From Bacteroidales bacterium (GTDB lineage: Bacteria > Bacteroidota > Bacteroidia > Bacteroidales > P3), in contig JAEEIS010000047.1 of NCBI GenBank assembly GCA_016281475.1, forward strand, positions 1 through 28,878: a stretch of 28,878 nt of DNA, read 5' to 3'. Shown piece after piece: positions 7,036-14,951 of the stretch. Each line of letters starts with the position of its first letter. Position 1 is the first letter of the stretch. The notes beneath the pieces were generated by a model. It saw nothing but the letters and a program-made list of their open reading frames with translations, ran no database searches and was not told the origin of the DNA. The translations under genes and the position numbers were made by a program.

Positions 7036-9939
7036 ATGGATTATAACTTTTCCGAAATCGAGCCCAAGTGGCAAAAATATTGGCGCGAGCACAATACCTA
7101 TCGGTGTCTGAATCCGGTGAAGACAGAGGGTGGAGAGTCTGAAGCGACATACCCCGCCACTAGCGTGGCATCCCTCTCAAGAGGGGAGAAGCCCCATTTT
7201 TATGTCCTCGACATGTTCCCCTACCCGTCGGGTGCGGGGCTGCATGTGGGGCATCCGCTGGGCTATATAGCCAGCGACATTTTCGCACGCTACAAACGGC
7301 TGCGCGGATTCAACGTGCTGCACCCGATGGGCTACGACGCCTACGGCCTGCCCGCCGAGCAGTATGCCATACAGACGGGCCAGCATCCCGCCGTGACGAC
7401 GGAGAAGAACATTGCCCGCTACCGTGAGCAGCTGGACAAGCTGGGCTTCAGTTTCGACTGGGAGCGCGAGGTGCGCACCTGCGACCCGAGTTATTACAAG
7501 TGGACGCAGTGGACTTTCATACAGCTGTTTAACCACTACTACGACACGGAGCTGGACAAGGCTATGCCTATCAGCCATCTGGTAGAGAAGCTGGAGAAGG
7601 GCGAAGTGGCGACCCTAGGCGATAAAGCGTGGAAGGAGATGAGCGACGAGGAGCGTCAGGACTACCTGATGAACTTCCGCCTGGCCTACCTGGCCGACAT
7701 ACCGGTGAACTGGTGCCCCGAGCTGGGGACGGTGCTGGCGAACGACGAGGTGGTGAACGGCCTGAGCGTGCGCGGCGGCTACCCCGTGGAGAGGAAGCTG
7801 ATGAGGCAGTGGAGCCTACGCATCACCGCCTACGCCCAACGGCTGGTGGACGGACTGGAGGAGGTGGACTGGACCGACTCGCTGAAGGAGATACAGCGCA
7901 ACTGGATAGGGCGCAGCGAGGGCGCGGCGGTGTGGTTCCCGCTGGCCAAGAGCGAGTCGACCCCGACAGTGGAGATATTCATGGGTCAGATTAACACCCA
8001 AGAAGAGAGTGCATTCGAGATTTTCACCACACGGCCCGACACCATCTTCGGCGTGACGTTTATGGTGCTGTGTCCCGAACATGAGATGATAGAGCAGATT
8101 ACCACCCCCGAGCAGCGCGAGGAGGTGGAGGCCTACGTGGCATGGGCGAAGAACCGCTCGGAGCGCGAGCGCCAGGCAGAGGTGAAGAAGGTGAGCGGCG
8201 TGTTCACGGGTGCCTTTGCGGTGAACCCGCTGACGGGCGAGCGCATCCCCATCTGGGTGAGCGACTATGTGCTGGCGGGCTACGGCACGGGTGCCATCAT
8301 GGCGGTGCCGGCACACGACAGCCGCGACTTTGCCTTTGCACGCCATTTCAACCTGCCCATCAGACAGGTGGTGGCACTGGACCCCGACCACCTGACCGAC
8401 CCTGAGACCTGGGAGGAGAGCATGGACGCGAAGACGGGCTACAGCGTGAACAGCGGCTTCGTCACCGGCATGAAGGTGAAGGAGGCGATGGCCGCGGTCA
8501 TCGACAAGATAGAGGAGATGGGCATCGGCAGCCGCACGGTGAACTACCGCCTGCGCGACGCCATCTTCAGCCGCCAACGCTACTGGGGCGAGCCGTTCCC
8601 CATCTATTATAAGAACAACCGACCCTATACCATTCCCGAGGAGTGCCTGCCTCTGCTGCTGCCCGAGGTGAAGGACTTCAAGCCCACCTCCACGGGCGAG
8701 CCGCCGCTGGGACACGCCGCCGTGTGGGCGTGGGACGAGCAGAACCGCCAAGTGGTGGAGACCTCGAAGATTGACAATAAGACCATCTTCCCCTTGGAGC
8801 TGAGCACGATGCCGGGCTTCGCGGGGTCGAGCGGATATTATCTGCGCTATATGGACCCGCGGAACGACAAGGCCTATTTCGGCAAGGAGGCCGTGGAGTA
8901 TTGGCAGAACGTGGACCTCTATGTCGGCGGCGCGGAGCACGGCACAGGCCACCTCATCTACGCCCGTTTCTGGAACAAGTTCCTCTTCGACATAGGCATG
9001 AGCGTGAAGCAGGAGCCGTTCCAGAAGCTGGTGAATCAGGGCATGATACAGGGACGGAGTAACTTCGTGTATCGCAGCAAGGAGGACAACAACCTGTTTG
9101 TGTCGAAGAATATCCCTGGACGTGAGGAACGGACGGTGCCTATCCACGTGGACATCAATATCGTGAACAACGACATACTGGACATTGAAAAGTTCCGCCA
9201 GTGGCGACCCGAATTTGCCAACGCCCGCTTCGAGCTGGAAGACGGCAAATATGTCTGCGGCTGGGAGGTGGAGAAGATGTCGAAGTCGATGTACAACGTG
9301 CAGAACCCGGACGACCTGGTGGCACGCTACGGTGCCGACACGCTGAGGCTGTACGAGATGTTCCTCGGCCCCGTGGAGCAGGCAAAGCCGTGGGACACCA
9401 ACGGCATAGAGGGCGTGCACCGCTTCTTGAAGAAGTTCTGCAAGCTGTTTGACAGCCGCACCGACGCTCCCGCCGACAAGGCGCAGCTGAAGATATTGCA
9501 CCAGACCATCAAGAAGATAACCGACGACATAGAGCGATTCTCGTTCAACACGTCGGTCTCGACCTTTATGATCTGCACCAACGACCTGGGCGGCATGAAG
9601 GAGGTGGCTGACGAGGTGCTGGACAAACTGGTAGTGCTGCTGGCCCCCTTTGCACCACATATCGCCGAAGAGCTGTACCACGTGCTGGGACACGAGAGCA
9701 GCGTGTGCGAAGCGGCATGGCCGGAGTACGACCCCGCCATGCTGGTGCAGGACACGTTCACCTACCCGGTGTCGTTCAACGGCAAGATGCGCCTGACGCT
9801 GGAGCTGCCCAACGGCATCACGCAGGAGGAGGCCATTGCCGCCGTGAAGGCCGACGCGCTGGCACAGAAATGGCTTGACGGCAAAGAGCCCAAACGCATC
9901 ATCTTCGTACCGAACAAGATTATAAATATTGTAATATAA
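7036..9939 (+). CDS. leuS: Leucyl-tRNA synthetase
   Basis: 967 residues. It joins leucine to tRNA-Leu in the cytoplasm. The class I signature HVGH lies at residues 70-73, directly after FPYPSGAGL. The editing (CP1) domain carries [10 protein letters not shown] near residue 330, and KMSKS lies at 747-751, followed by the helical anticodon-binding region. The ATG at 7036 follows a good promoter and gives the family N-terminus (YNFxEIExKWQxxW). The oddity is residues about 31-51: where related proteins, as I remember them, pass almost directly to FYVLxMFPYPS, this one has an extra segment encoded by a copy of the 33-bp intergenic repeat (7146-7187). The insertion keeps the frame and lies before the catalytic core, so the enzyme is probably active. 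Confidence 0.97.
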   Translation: MDYNFSEIEPKWQKYWREHNTYRCLNPVKTEGGESEATYPATSVASLSRGEKPHFYVLDMFPYPSGAGLHVGHPLGYIASDIFARYKRLRGFNVLHPMGYDAYGLPAEQYAIQTGQHPAVTTEKNIARYREQLDKLGFSFDWEREVRTCDPSYYKWTQWTFIQLFNHYYDTELDKAMPISHLVEKLEKGEVATLGDKAWKEMSDEERQDYLMNFRLAYLADIPVNWCPELGTVLANDEVVNGLSVRGGYPVERKLMRQWSLRITAYAQRLVDGLEEVDWTDSLKEIQRNWIGRSEGAAVWFPLAKSESTPTVEIFMGQINTQEESAFEIFTTRPDTIFGVTFMVLCPEHEMIEQITTPEQREEVEAYVAWAKNRSERERQAEVKKVSGVFTGAFAVNPLTGERIPIWVSDYVLAGYGTGAIMAVPAHDSRDFAFARHFNLPIRQVVALDPDHLTDPETWEESMDAKTGYSVNSGFVTGMKVKEAMAAVIDKIEEMGIGSRTVNYRLRDAIFSRQRYWGEPFPIYYKNNRPYTIPEECLPLLLPEVKDFKPTSTGEPPLGHAAVWAWDEQNRQVVETSKIDNKTIFPLELSTMPGFAGSSGYYLRYMDPRNDKAYFGKEAVEYWQNVDLYVGGAEHGTGHLIYARFWNKFLFDIGMSVKQEPFQKLVNQGMIQGRSNFVYRSKEDNNLFVSKNIPGREERTVPIHVDINIVNNDILDIEKFRQWRPEFANARFELEDGKYVCGWEVEKMSKSMYNVQNPDDLVARYGADTLRLYEMFLGPVEQAKPWDTNGIEGVHRFLKKFCKLFDSRTDAPADKAQLKILHQTIKKITDDIERFSFNTSVSTFMICTNDLGGMKEVADEVLDKLVVLLAPFAPHIAEELYHVLGHESSVCEAAWPEYDPAMLVQDTFTYPVSFNGKMRLTLELPNGITQEEAIAAVKADALAQKWLDGKEPKRIIFVPNKIINIVI
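7146..7187. repeat. In-frame copy of the 33-bp hairpin repeat inside leuS
   Basis: GACATACCCC, stem GCCAC-TAGC-GTGGC, then ATCCCTCT and the closing palindrome (CCCTCT-CAA-GAGGG). This is the same layout as the array at 6696-6807, about 340 bp upstream. It encodes a Thr/Ser/Ala-rich segment ([14 protein letters not shown]) of LeuRS. Confidence 0.88.
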
Positions 9940-9943
9940 CTGA

Positions 9944-10007
9944 GGTTAGAGGTTAGTGTTGAGTGTAACTGACTCCCCCTAACCACTAACCTTTAACCAC
10001 TAACCTT
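9944..10007. repeat. GGTTAG/CTAACC inverted-repeat element, leuS-nusB spacer
   Basis: AGGTTAGAGGTTAGTG on the left and CCACTAACCTTTAACCACTAACC on the right can fold through AGGTTAGTG/CACTAACC pairing. The same family recurs at 12009-12070 and 19457-19512, with single arms at 11104-11119, 13604-13640 and 17519-17535. No promoter is visible in this spacer, so leuS and nusB may be co-transcribed. Confidence 0.7.
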
Positions 10008-10013
10008 CATAAC

Positions 10014-11015
10014 ATGCTTAGTCGTCATTTTCTACGCTCGAAAGTACTGCAGGCCGTCTATGCCACGATGACGGACCCTGTGGACATCACCATTGCCGAA
10101 CGCAATTTCAAACACCACATCAACCGCCTCAACGACTTAGGCACCATACAGGTCGCCGCGCTGGTACACTTTGTGGAGACTGCCAACCAGATGATGGACG
10201 AGGCACAGCACAAGTACCTTCCCACCGAAGAGGAGCGCAACCCCAACCGCCGACTGGCAAACAACCTCTTCGTCAGCCGACTGGCCGACAACTACGACCT
10301 GCGCCACCATACGGAGGAGAGCAAAGTGAACTGGGGCCGTGTGGAATACGACGAGGCCTTCCACAAAGCATACCTCGCCATCATCAAGACGGACGAGTAT
10401 AAGAGCCATCTGGCCACAGAACAGACTTTCGAGAACGACCAACAGTTTGCCCTGAAGATATTCAAATATCTGGTGAACCAGGAGTCGCTCCGCGACCTCA
10501 TCCAATCGCAAAGCCTGCTGTGGGAGGACGACTACGACCAGATAGCCCAATATAACTTCATGATGATGAAGGCACTCGACAGCACCCTCGACGAGGCAAC
10601 CCCCATCCCCCTGATGCACGACGAGCGTTTCGAAAAGGATGTCGATGCCTTTGAGTTTGCCCGCCACCTGCTGTTGGTGACGCTACGCCACACCGACGAG
10701 GTGGAAAGCATGATTAGGAAGAACTTGCGGGGCTGGGACTTCGACCGCGTGGCCTTTATGGACGTGCTGCTGCTGAACATGGCGGTGGCAGAGCTGACCG
10801 AGTTCCCTTCCATCCCCGAAGGGGTGACGGTGGACGAGTATATCGAACTGTCGAAAGAGTTCAGCACAGAGCGTAGCCGCCTCTTTATCAACGGAATCCT
10901 CGACAAATTCATCATCGAACTGCGCTCAGCGGGCCGTATCAACAAGACTGGACGCGGACTTATCGACCCCAGCCTGCTCGAGGACCTCGACGAGAACGAA
11001 TATTCTGAAAATTGA
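10014..11015 (+). CDS. nusB: Transcription antitermination factor NusB, Bacteroidetes long form
   Basis: 333 residues. The C-terminal 130 residues carry the NusB fold signature: W-D-x-x-R-V-A-x-x-D near residue 243, then LLLNMAVAEL, P-x-x-V-x-x-DEYIELSKEFS and a final FINGILDKF. The first about 200 residues are the extra helical domain found in Bacteroidetes NusB, starting with R-x-x-L-R-S-K-V-L-Q-A-x-Y. NusB binds boxA RNA with NusE (S10) and promotes antitermination on rRNA operons. It heads the conserved run DUF1573 - yajC - ybbR - coaE. The ATG at 10014 follows a repeat-containing spacer and fits the family start. Confidence 0.92.
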   Translation: MLSRHFLRSKVLQAVYATMTDPVDITIAERNFKHHINRLNDLGTIQVAALVHFVETANQMMDEAQHKYLPTEEERNPNRRLANNLFVSRLADNYDLRHHTEESKVNWGRVEYDEAFHKAYLAIIKTDEYKSHLATEQTFENDQQFALKIFKYLVNQESLRDLIQSQSLLWEDDYDQIAQYNFMMMKALDSTLDEATPIPLMHDERFEKDVDAFEFARHLLLVTLRHTDEVESMIRKNLRGWDFDRVAFMDVLLLNMAVAELTEFPSIPEGVTVDEYIELSKEFSTERSRLFINGILDKFIIELRSAGRINKTGRGLIDPSLLEDLDENEYSEN

Positions 11016-11024
11016 AATTGAAAA

Positions 11025-11100
11025 TTGAAAGGTGAAAATTGAAATTATTTGACATATTATTCGCCCCCGCGAGGTTTCATTTTCAATTATCACCTTTCAA
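11025..11100. repeat. TTGAAAGGTGA inverted-repeat hairpin after nusB
   Basis: TTGAAAGGTGA (11025-11035) pairs with TCACCTTTCAA (11090-11100), and flanking GAAAATTGAAA copies extend it. A CTAACCTCTAACCT arm follows directly. It may act as a 3' end or processing site between nusB and the DUF1573 gene. Similar AATTGAAAATTGAAA runs follow trxA. Confidence 0.65.
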
Positions 11101-11124
11101 CTCCCTAACCTCTAACCTATCGAC

Positions 11125-11577
11125 ATGCGCAAATATCTTATAATAACATGCCTTCTCGCCATGGCACTTGCCAGCGGCTGCAACCACGGCACGCAGAACA
11201 GCGACATCGACGTGGACCTTATCCACAACCCCAACAGCGCCAACGGCTACGACATCTCAGAGCCTATGCCCACCATGGCTTTCGATTGCGATTTGCACGA
11301 CTTTGGACGCATCAGCCAGGGCGAGAGCATCTCCTACAGCTTCCACTTCGTCAACAAGGGCAAACGCGACTTGGTTATCAGCGGATGTTCAGCCACTTGC
11401 GGATGCACTGTGGCCGACTACCCCCGTGGTCGCATCAAGCCGGGCGGCGACGGATATATCACCGTCACCTTCAACTCGCAAGGCAAGACCGGACAGCAAT
11501 ACCAAGAGGTAACCGTCAGCTCGAACGCACAGCCGGGAAAGAATGTGCTCAAGATTGTTGCCCAAGTGGCAAACTGA
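11125..11577 (+). CDS. DUF1573 lipoprotein
   Basis: 150 residues. A signal peptide with a lipobox (ALASGC, lipidated Cys19) shows export to the envelope. The mature part from about residue 50 is a DUF1573 Ig-like beta-sandwich, with FDCDLHDFGRISQGE at the start, FxFxNxG(K) and a Cys-rich GCSATCGCT motif (about residues 90-98), then PGGxGxITVTF. The Cys cluster may form disulfides or bind metal. The place between nusB and yajC is typical for Bacteroidetes, but the role is not known. It is probably in one operon with yajC. Confidence 0.88.
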   Translation: MRKYLIITCLLAMALASGCNHGTQNSDIDVDLIHNPNSANGYDISEPMPTMAFDCDLHDFGRISQGESISYSFHFVNKGKRDLVISGCSATCGCTVADYPRGRIKPGGDGYITVTFNSQGKTGQQYQEVTVSSNAQPGKNVLKIVAQVAN

Positions 11578-11584
11578 GTTGTTG

Positions 11585-11606
11585 GGGCAGACAGCAGTGT
11601 CTGCCC
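11585..11606. repeat. 22-bp GGGCAGACA palindrome
   Basis: Arms GGGCAGACA and TGTCTGCCC flank a short centre. A second copy lies at 19527-19548 with 21 of 22 positions identical. With flanks included (ACGGGC... / ...GCCCC), the two copies are in opposite orientation. Confidence 0.85.
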
Positions 11607-11678
11607 GTACTGAGAAGTTCAGGCTGACGCGACATAAACATAAAATAGAATTAAAAACGCTAAAAATCAACATTTAAA

Positions 11679-12002
11679 ATGAACACTCCTTTATTCACTC
11701 TCCTTCAAGCTCCAGCTCCCCAAGGCGGCGGCAGCAGTATGCTCATCTGGCTCATACTCATCTTTGTGGTGATGTGGCTACTGATGATACGTCCTCAACA
11801 GAAACAGGCAAAGAAAGAACGCGAGTTCCGCGCCGGTCTTAAGAAAGGCGACCGTGTCAGCTTCAGCGGCGGCATCTACGGCAAAGTTCATGAGGTGGCC
11901 GAGCACACCGTCGACGTGGAGATATCCAACGGAGTTGTGGTCACCGTCGAGAAGTCGATGGTGCAACCCCTGCCCCAGCAACAGACTGAAACAAAGAAAT
12001 AA
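11679..12002 (+). CDS. yajC: Preprotein translocase subunit YajC
   Basis: 107 residues. A single membrane helix (about 21-37) is followed by the family motif MIRPQQKQ(A)KK, then the soluble domain with L-K-K-G-D-R-V-x-F-S-G-G-I-Y-G-K-V, and a Gln-rich tail. YajC associates with SecD/SecF at the inner membrane. Its length matches the family. A Gly/Ser/Pro stretch precedes the helix. It sits in the usual place between the DUF1573 and YbbR genes. Confidence 0.95.
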   Translation: MNTPLFTLLQAPAPQGGGSSMLIWLILIFVVMWLLMIRPQQKQAKKEREFRAGLKKGDRVSFSGGIYGKVHEVAEHTVDVEISNGVVVTVEKSMVQPLPQQQTETKK

Positions 12003-12008
12003 TTGAAA

Positions 12009-12070
12009 GGTTAGAGGTTAGTGTTGAGAGTAGTTGTCGCCCCTAACCTCTAACCTCTAACCCCTAACCT
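12009..12070. repeat. GGTTAGAGGTTAG / CTAACCTCTAACC inverted repeat
   Basis: A perfect 13-bp pair (12009-12021 and 12043-12055), with further CTAACC copies to 12070. It fills the spacer between yajC and the YbbR gene and is the cleanest member of this family in the window. Confidence 0.85.
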
Positions 12071-12078
12071 ATTTACCC

Positions 12079-12996
12079 ATGTTCCGGCATCGCTCATTTT
12101 GGGTCATACTTGTCATTACGGCCATCATCTGGCTGGTGGTGACCATGTCGGAACATGAGGACTATCCCTTGCAGGTGCGTGTGGAATGGACCGGCTACGA
12201 CACCGCTCGCTATGTGGTCACCTATGCCGACACCCTGCTGCCCCTCACCATCAAGTCCAATTGCTTCCTCGCCATCGCACGCTACAATACCGTGAAGCAC
12301 AAGGCATTTCGCATCACAACCACCACTGACACAATTGTCAAAGTGGGCGATGCGCTGTTTGAAGAGCTGCTCAGCCAACTCTCCTTCCACGGCACCCATG
12401 GGGTGAAAAGCAATGTCGAAAGCCTCAAACTCACCCTCACCGAACTGGGGCGGCGCGGATATGCTCCACAATTGCGCGATGTAGAATTCGCTTTTGCCGA
12501 ACAATGCGGACTGTCGGGCGACCCCGTTATCGAACCCGACACAGTATGGCTCTATGGCGACCCCGCACTCCTGCAGCGCATACCCGAAGTCACCACGCTT
12601 CCATCGCGCCTCACCCAGCTCAACGACAGCTGCCGTGTCACCCTCGCCCTCGACCCCGTATGGCTGCGCCACCCCGACCTGCGCAGTTCTGCCGACAGCG
12701 TTCAACTGTTCCTCCCCATCGACCGATATGTGGAAAAGACTCTCTCCGTGCCCGTCCGATTCCAATCAGACAACCAGCAACTTCGTGTGCGCCTGCATCC
12801 CGAGCGAGTCGATGTCACCCTATGGGTCCCTCTCAAGGACTACGACAACATCACCCCCGAGATGGTGCATCTGGTTGTGGACTACAACGCTGACGACAAC
12901 TCGCAGACCCTCCCCGTGCGAGCCTCACTCTTCCCGGCAGACACCCGCGTAAAGCAAATATCTCCCTCCGCGATACAATATGTCATCATCCGATAG
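12079..12996 (+). CDS. YbbR-like (CdaR-type) membrane-anchored protein
   Basis: 305 residues. One N-terminal membrane helix (about 8-23) is followed by an extracytoplasmic part made of YbbR-like beta modules, for example P-L-Q-V-R-V-E-W near residue 30, an LPSRLTQLND region near 175 and V-D-V-T-L-W-V-P-L near 250. In Firmicutes the related CdaR regulates the CdaA cyclase. In Bacteroidetes the partner is unclear and no disadenylate cyclase gene lies in the window. Its last 17 nt overlap the start of coaE, so the two are translated together. Confidence 0.82.
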   Translation: MFRHRSFWVILVITAIIWLVVTMSEHEDYPLQVRVEWTGYDTARYVVTYADTLLPLTIKSNCFLAIARYNTVKHKAFRITTTTDTIVKVGDALFEELLSQLSFHGTHGVKSNVESLKLTLTELGRRGYAPQLRDVEFAFAEQCGLSGDPVIEPDTVWLYGDPALLQRIPEVTTLPSRLTQLNDSCRVTLALDPVWLRHPDLRSSADSVQLFLPIDRYVEKTLSVPVRFQSDNQQLRVRLHPERVDVTLWVPLKDYDNITPEMVHLVVDYNADDNSQTLPVRASLFPADTRVKQISPSAIQYVIIR

Positions 12997-13588
12997 ACCC
13001 CTTCTTGTCGCCCTCACGGGTGGCATAGGCTGTGGCAAGACCACCGTCCTCAACCAATTTGAGCAACTGGGCATCCCCTGCTTTGTGGCCGACCAGGTGG
13101 CAGGCCGTTATTACGACGACCCCGCCTTCTTACAACAAATACGCAACCTTTTTGGCGACGACGTGATGATGCCCGACGGCAGTGCCGACAAACGTGCCAT
13201 TGCCCAAATCGTCTTTTCCGACCGCGACGCGCTCGCCCGTCTCAACGCCCTCATCCACCCACGGGTGTGGGAAGATTTTCAAAATTTCGTACAGGCACAC
13301 AGTCAAGCGCCCTACGTCATCTTTGAGACCGCCATTGCCTACGAATACGGATTCGACCAGCTGGTCGACCACGTCGTGTGCGTCTATCTGGAAGAAGAGG
13401 AACGCCTGCGCCGACTGGAATTGCGCGACCACGCCACCCGCGAACAATTGCAGGCCCGTATGCGCAACCAGCTCAGTGCCGAAGAGAAGATGATGCGCGC
13501 CCACTATGTGGTGCTCAACTACGAAGGCAATCCTCGCGCCCGTCAGGTGCAGCACATCCACCAACAACTATTGAAAAATGAAAGTTGA
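12980..13588 (+). CDS. coaE: Dephospho-CoA kinase
   Basis: 202 residues. It phosphorylates dephospho-CoA with ATP, the last step of CoA synthesis. The P-loop GGIGCGKT lies at residues 14-21. D-x-V-A and the conserved NALIHPRVW follow, and an FETAIAYE(Y)GFDQLVD region forms the acceptor-site part. The lid Arg residues R-L-x-x-R-D are near 145. The ATG at 12980 overlaps the YbbR gene by 17 nt and gives the family length. Confidence 0.96.
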   Translation: MSSSDRPLLVALTGGIGCGKTTVLNQFEQLGIPCFVADQVAGRYYDDPAFLQQIRNLFGDDVMMPDGSADKRAIAQIVFSDRDALARLNALIHPRVWEDFQNFVQAHSQAPYVIFETAIAYEYGFDQLVDHVVCVYLEEEERLRRLELRDHATREQLQARMRNQLSAEEKMMRAHYVVLNYEGNPRARQVQHIHQQLLKNES

Positions 13589-13603
13589 AATTTTGGCCAC
13601 CTC

Positions 13604-13640
13604 CTCTAACTTCTAATCTCTAATCCCTAACCTCCAACCC
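13604..13640. repeat. Degenerate CTCTAAC-repeat arm, coaE-ybaK spacer
   Basis: Five imperfect CTAAC/CTAAT units in a row. Only one arm of the GGTTAG/CTAACC family is present, so no strong hairpin forms here. Confidence 0.65.
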
Positions 13641-13662
13641 TTCATCATTAATTTTCAACACC

Positions 13663-14136
13663 ATGAAGACCAACGCCGCACGGATTCTCGACAGCAAAAA
13701 GATTCCTTACGAACTGATACCTTATGAGGTGGACGATACCGACCTCGGCGCACAGCATGTCGCCGACCAGCTACACGAAGACATTCGCCAGGTGTTCAAG
13801 ACCCTAGTGCTGCATGGCGACCGTAGCGGACACTTCGTATGCGTCATCCCTGGTGCTGAAGAGGTGGACCTGAAGAAGGCCGCTAAGGTGTCGGGCAACA
13901 AGAAGTGCGACCTCATCCCAATGAAGGAGTTGCTGCCCCTCACGGGCTACATCCGAGGCGGTTGCAGTCCCATTGGAATGAAAAAAGCCTTTCCCACCTA
14001 CATCCACTCCACCGCCGCCGAATTCGACCACATCTTTGTCAGTGCCGGTATGCGCGGCCTACAGTTCAAAATAGCCCCGCAGGACCTTATCCGCATCACC
14101 CGCGCCACCCTCAGCCAGTTGACCACGGAGGAATAA
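13663..14136 (+). CDS. ybaK: Cys-tRNA(Pro)/Cys-tRNA(Cys) deacylase, YbaK/EbsC type
   Basis: 157 residues, full family length. It hydrolyses cysteine mischarged on tRNA-Pro in trans. The start K-T-N-A-A-R-I-L-D, then V-F-K-T-L-V-L, the core VDLKKAAKVSGNKK (catalytic Lys region), G-Y-I-R-G-G-C-S-P-I-G near residue 100 and a final FVSAGMRGLQ(F) agree with YbaK. The ATG at 13663 is the only sensible start. It ends the co-directional block; the next 584 nt are non-coding. Confidence 0.95.
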   Translation: MKTNAARILDSKKIPYELIPYEVDDTDLGAQHVADQLHEDIRQVFKTLVLHGDRSGHFVCVIPGAEEVDLKKAAKVSGNKKCDLIPMKELLPLTGYIRGGCSPIGMKKAFPTYIHSTAAEFDHIFVSAGMRGLQFKIAPQDLIRITRATLSQLTTEE

Positions 14137-14239
14137 AGGTGAATTGATACTCCTCCCCGCCTGCCTCCCGCCAACCGCCCATTTTCGCCCAATTCTTTTA
14201 GGATTGTTAATCGCTAAATGAGCCCCAAACAATCTCCCA

Positions 14240-14294
14240 ATCCGTAGAAATCGGTACAAAGCGGTAGGAATCCGCACTAAGCGGTAGAATGCGG
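14240..14294 (+). repeat. 10-bp phased repeat array, copy 1 (consensus A[T/G]CGGTAGAA)
   Basis: Five and a half consecutive 10-mers: ATCCGTAGAA, ATCGGTACAA, AGCGGTAGGA, ATCCGCACTA, AGCGGTAGAA, then TGCGG. The array ends 22 bp before a TATCTTTG promoter element. A second array lies at 25331-25390 in the opposite orientation, 44 of 55 positions identical without gaps. A 10-bp period puts each unit near the same face of the helix, as for cooperative protein binding. Confidence 0.75.
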
Positions 14295-14316
14295 CAACGG
14301 GGACAAAAATAATGCG

Positions 14317-14324
14317 TATCTTTG
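14317..14324 (+). promoter_or_regulatory. Promoter -7 element 1
   Basis: TATCTTTG, the Bacteroidetes -7 consensus. The -33 element is not clear because the phased repeat occupies that region, which fits an activator-dependent or repressible promoter. Confidence 0.6.
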
Positions 14325-14378
14325 CCGCGCGAAAAAAGGAAATGAAACTTTTTTTTCTGCCATGTGAGAAAAAATGTG

Positions 14379-14386
14379 TATTTTTG
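14379..14386 (+). promoter_or_regulatory. Promoter -7 element 2
   Basis: TATTTTTG lies 62 bp after element 1. It is the nearer promoter to the leader RNA and would give a leader of about 330 nt before the 68-residue gene. Confidence 0.6.
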
Positions 14387-14448
14387 CACCACGATACAGA
14401 AAATGTACAAGAACATGTAAACAACGAAAAATAAAGACATAAACATCT

Positions 14449-14677
14449 GAGCTTGACGCTCTTGTTCTCTTGCGTAAAGTCTGGAAAACTTACACGAGTC
14501 GAGAATGGGATAGCGTAAAGTTCACGTCCATGGGGCGTGGATTTTCGTAACACTTATTTGACTCAAGGTATTTCCAGACGCCTACGCAAAAATAAGCAGT
14601 ACAAACGAAAGAATCACGCCTTTTTTTGCGCCTCTTGTTTAGAGAATATCGGCTTCCGGCTCAGGCAGGGAAGCCGA
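14449..14677 (+). ncRNA. Candidate structured 5' leader RNA
   Basis: Nested pairing: GTCTGGA (14479-14485) with TCCAGAC (14573-14579), extended by GCGTA (14472-14476) with TACGC (14583-14587). Inside are GAGTC (14496-14500) with GACTC (14560-14564), and a 7-9 bp hairpin CACGTCC-ATG-GGGCGTG (14523-14539). GCGTAAAGT is repeated at 14513-14521, so TACGC has two possible partners. CTTATTT (14553-14559) can pair with AAATAAG (14590-14596) as an alternative fold. A further 9-bp hairpin (14649-14657/14669-14677) comes 44 nt before the next gene. I cannot assign a known riboswitch class. A cis-regulatory leader is inference. Confidence 0.55.
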
Positions 14678-14720
14678 AAACTGTTTTATAGAGTAGGCAA
14701 CACGAAAAAAACAACTACCA

Positions 14721-14927
14721 ATGACAGAAAAAATGAAAATGGAGTACACCACTCCTATGGTTGAAACGCTGAACGCCCGCGTGGAGAAGGGCTTTCAGTC
14801 AAGCGGAGCCTCATTCTATGGGGAATCGGGCTCGGGTTCAAGTTCTGGCACCGGCTCGAATCCTAACAGCAACACCGACTTCGGCGGTGGCACTACCAAC
14901 AACTATGGCGGTGCTATCTTCTATTAA
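14721..14927 (+). CDS. Small Gly/Ser/Asn-rich protein of a Bacteroidales YxxP...GFxxSG type
   Basis: 68 residues from ATG 14721 (ATGs at 14733 and 14739 are also possible). The first part has M-E-Y-T-T-P-M-V-E-T-L followed by V-E-K-G-F-Q-S-S-G. I recall many short Bacteroidales proteins of this layout near fimbrillin-like genes. The rest is Gly/Ser/Asn/Thr-rich and ends in YGGAIFY. There is no signal peptide or Cys. It lies 24 nt before the lipoprotein gene and behind the long leader, so the two are likely one transcript. The function is unknown; a surface-associated small protein or modified peptide precursor is speculation. Confidence 0.65.
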   Translation: MTEKMKMEYTTPMVETLNARVEKGFQSSGASFYGESGSGSSSGTGSNPNSNTDFGGGTTNNYGGAIFY

Positions 14928-14951
14928 CCAACAATTCAAAACAGTAACGAA

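Noticed and set aside
7816..9693. 625-codon minus-strand open frame inside leuS
   Set aside because: It is antisense to a clear LeuRS and has no domain logic. High GC with strong third-base bias keeps the antisense frame open.
12009..12070. Telomere-like CCTAAC repeats suggesting a linear replicon end
   Set aside because: They are short, scattered between genes, and form paired arms inside a continuous chromosome segment.
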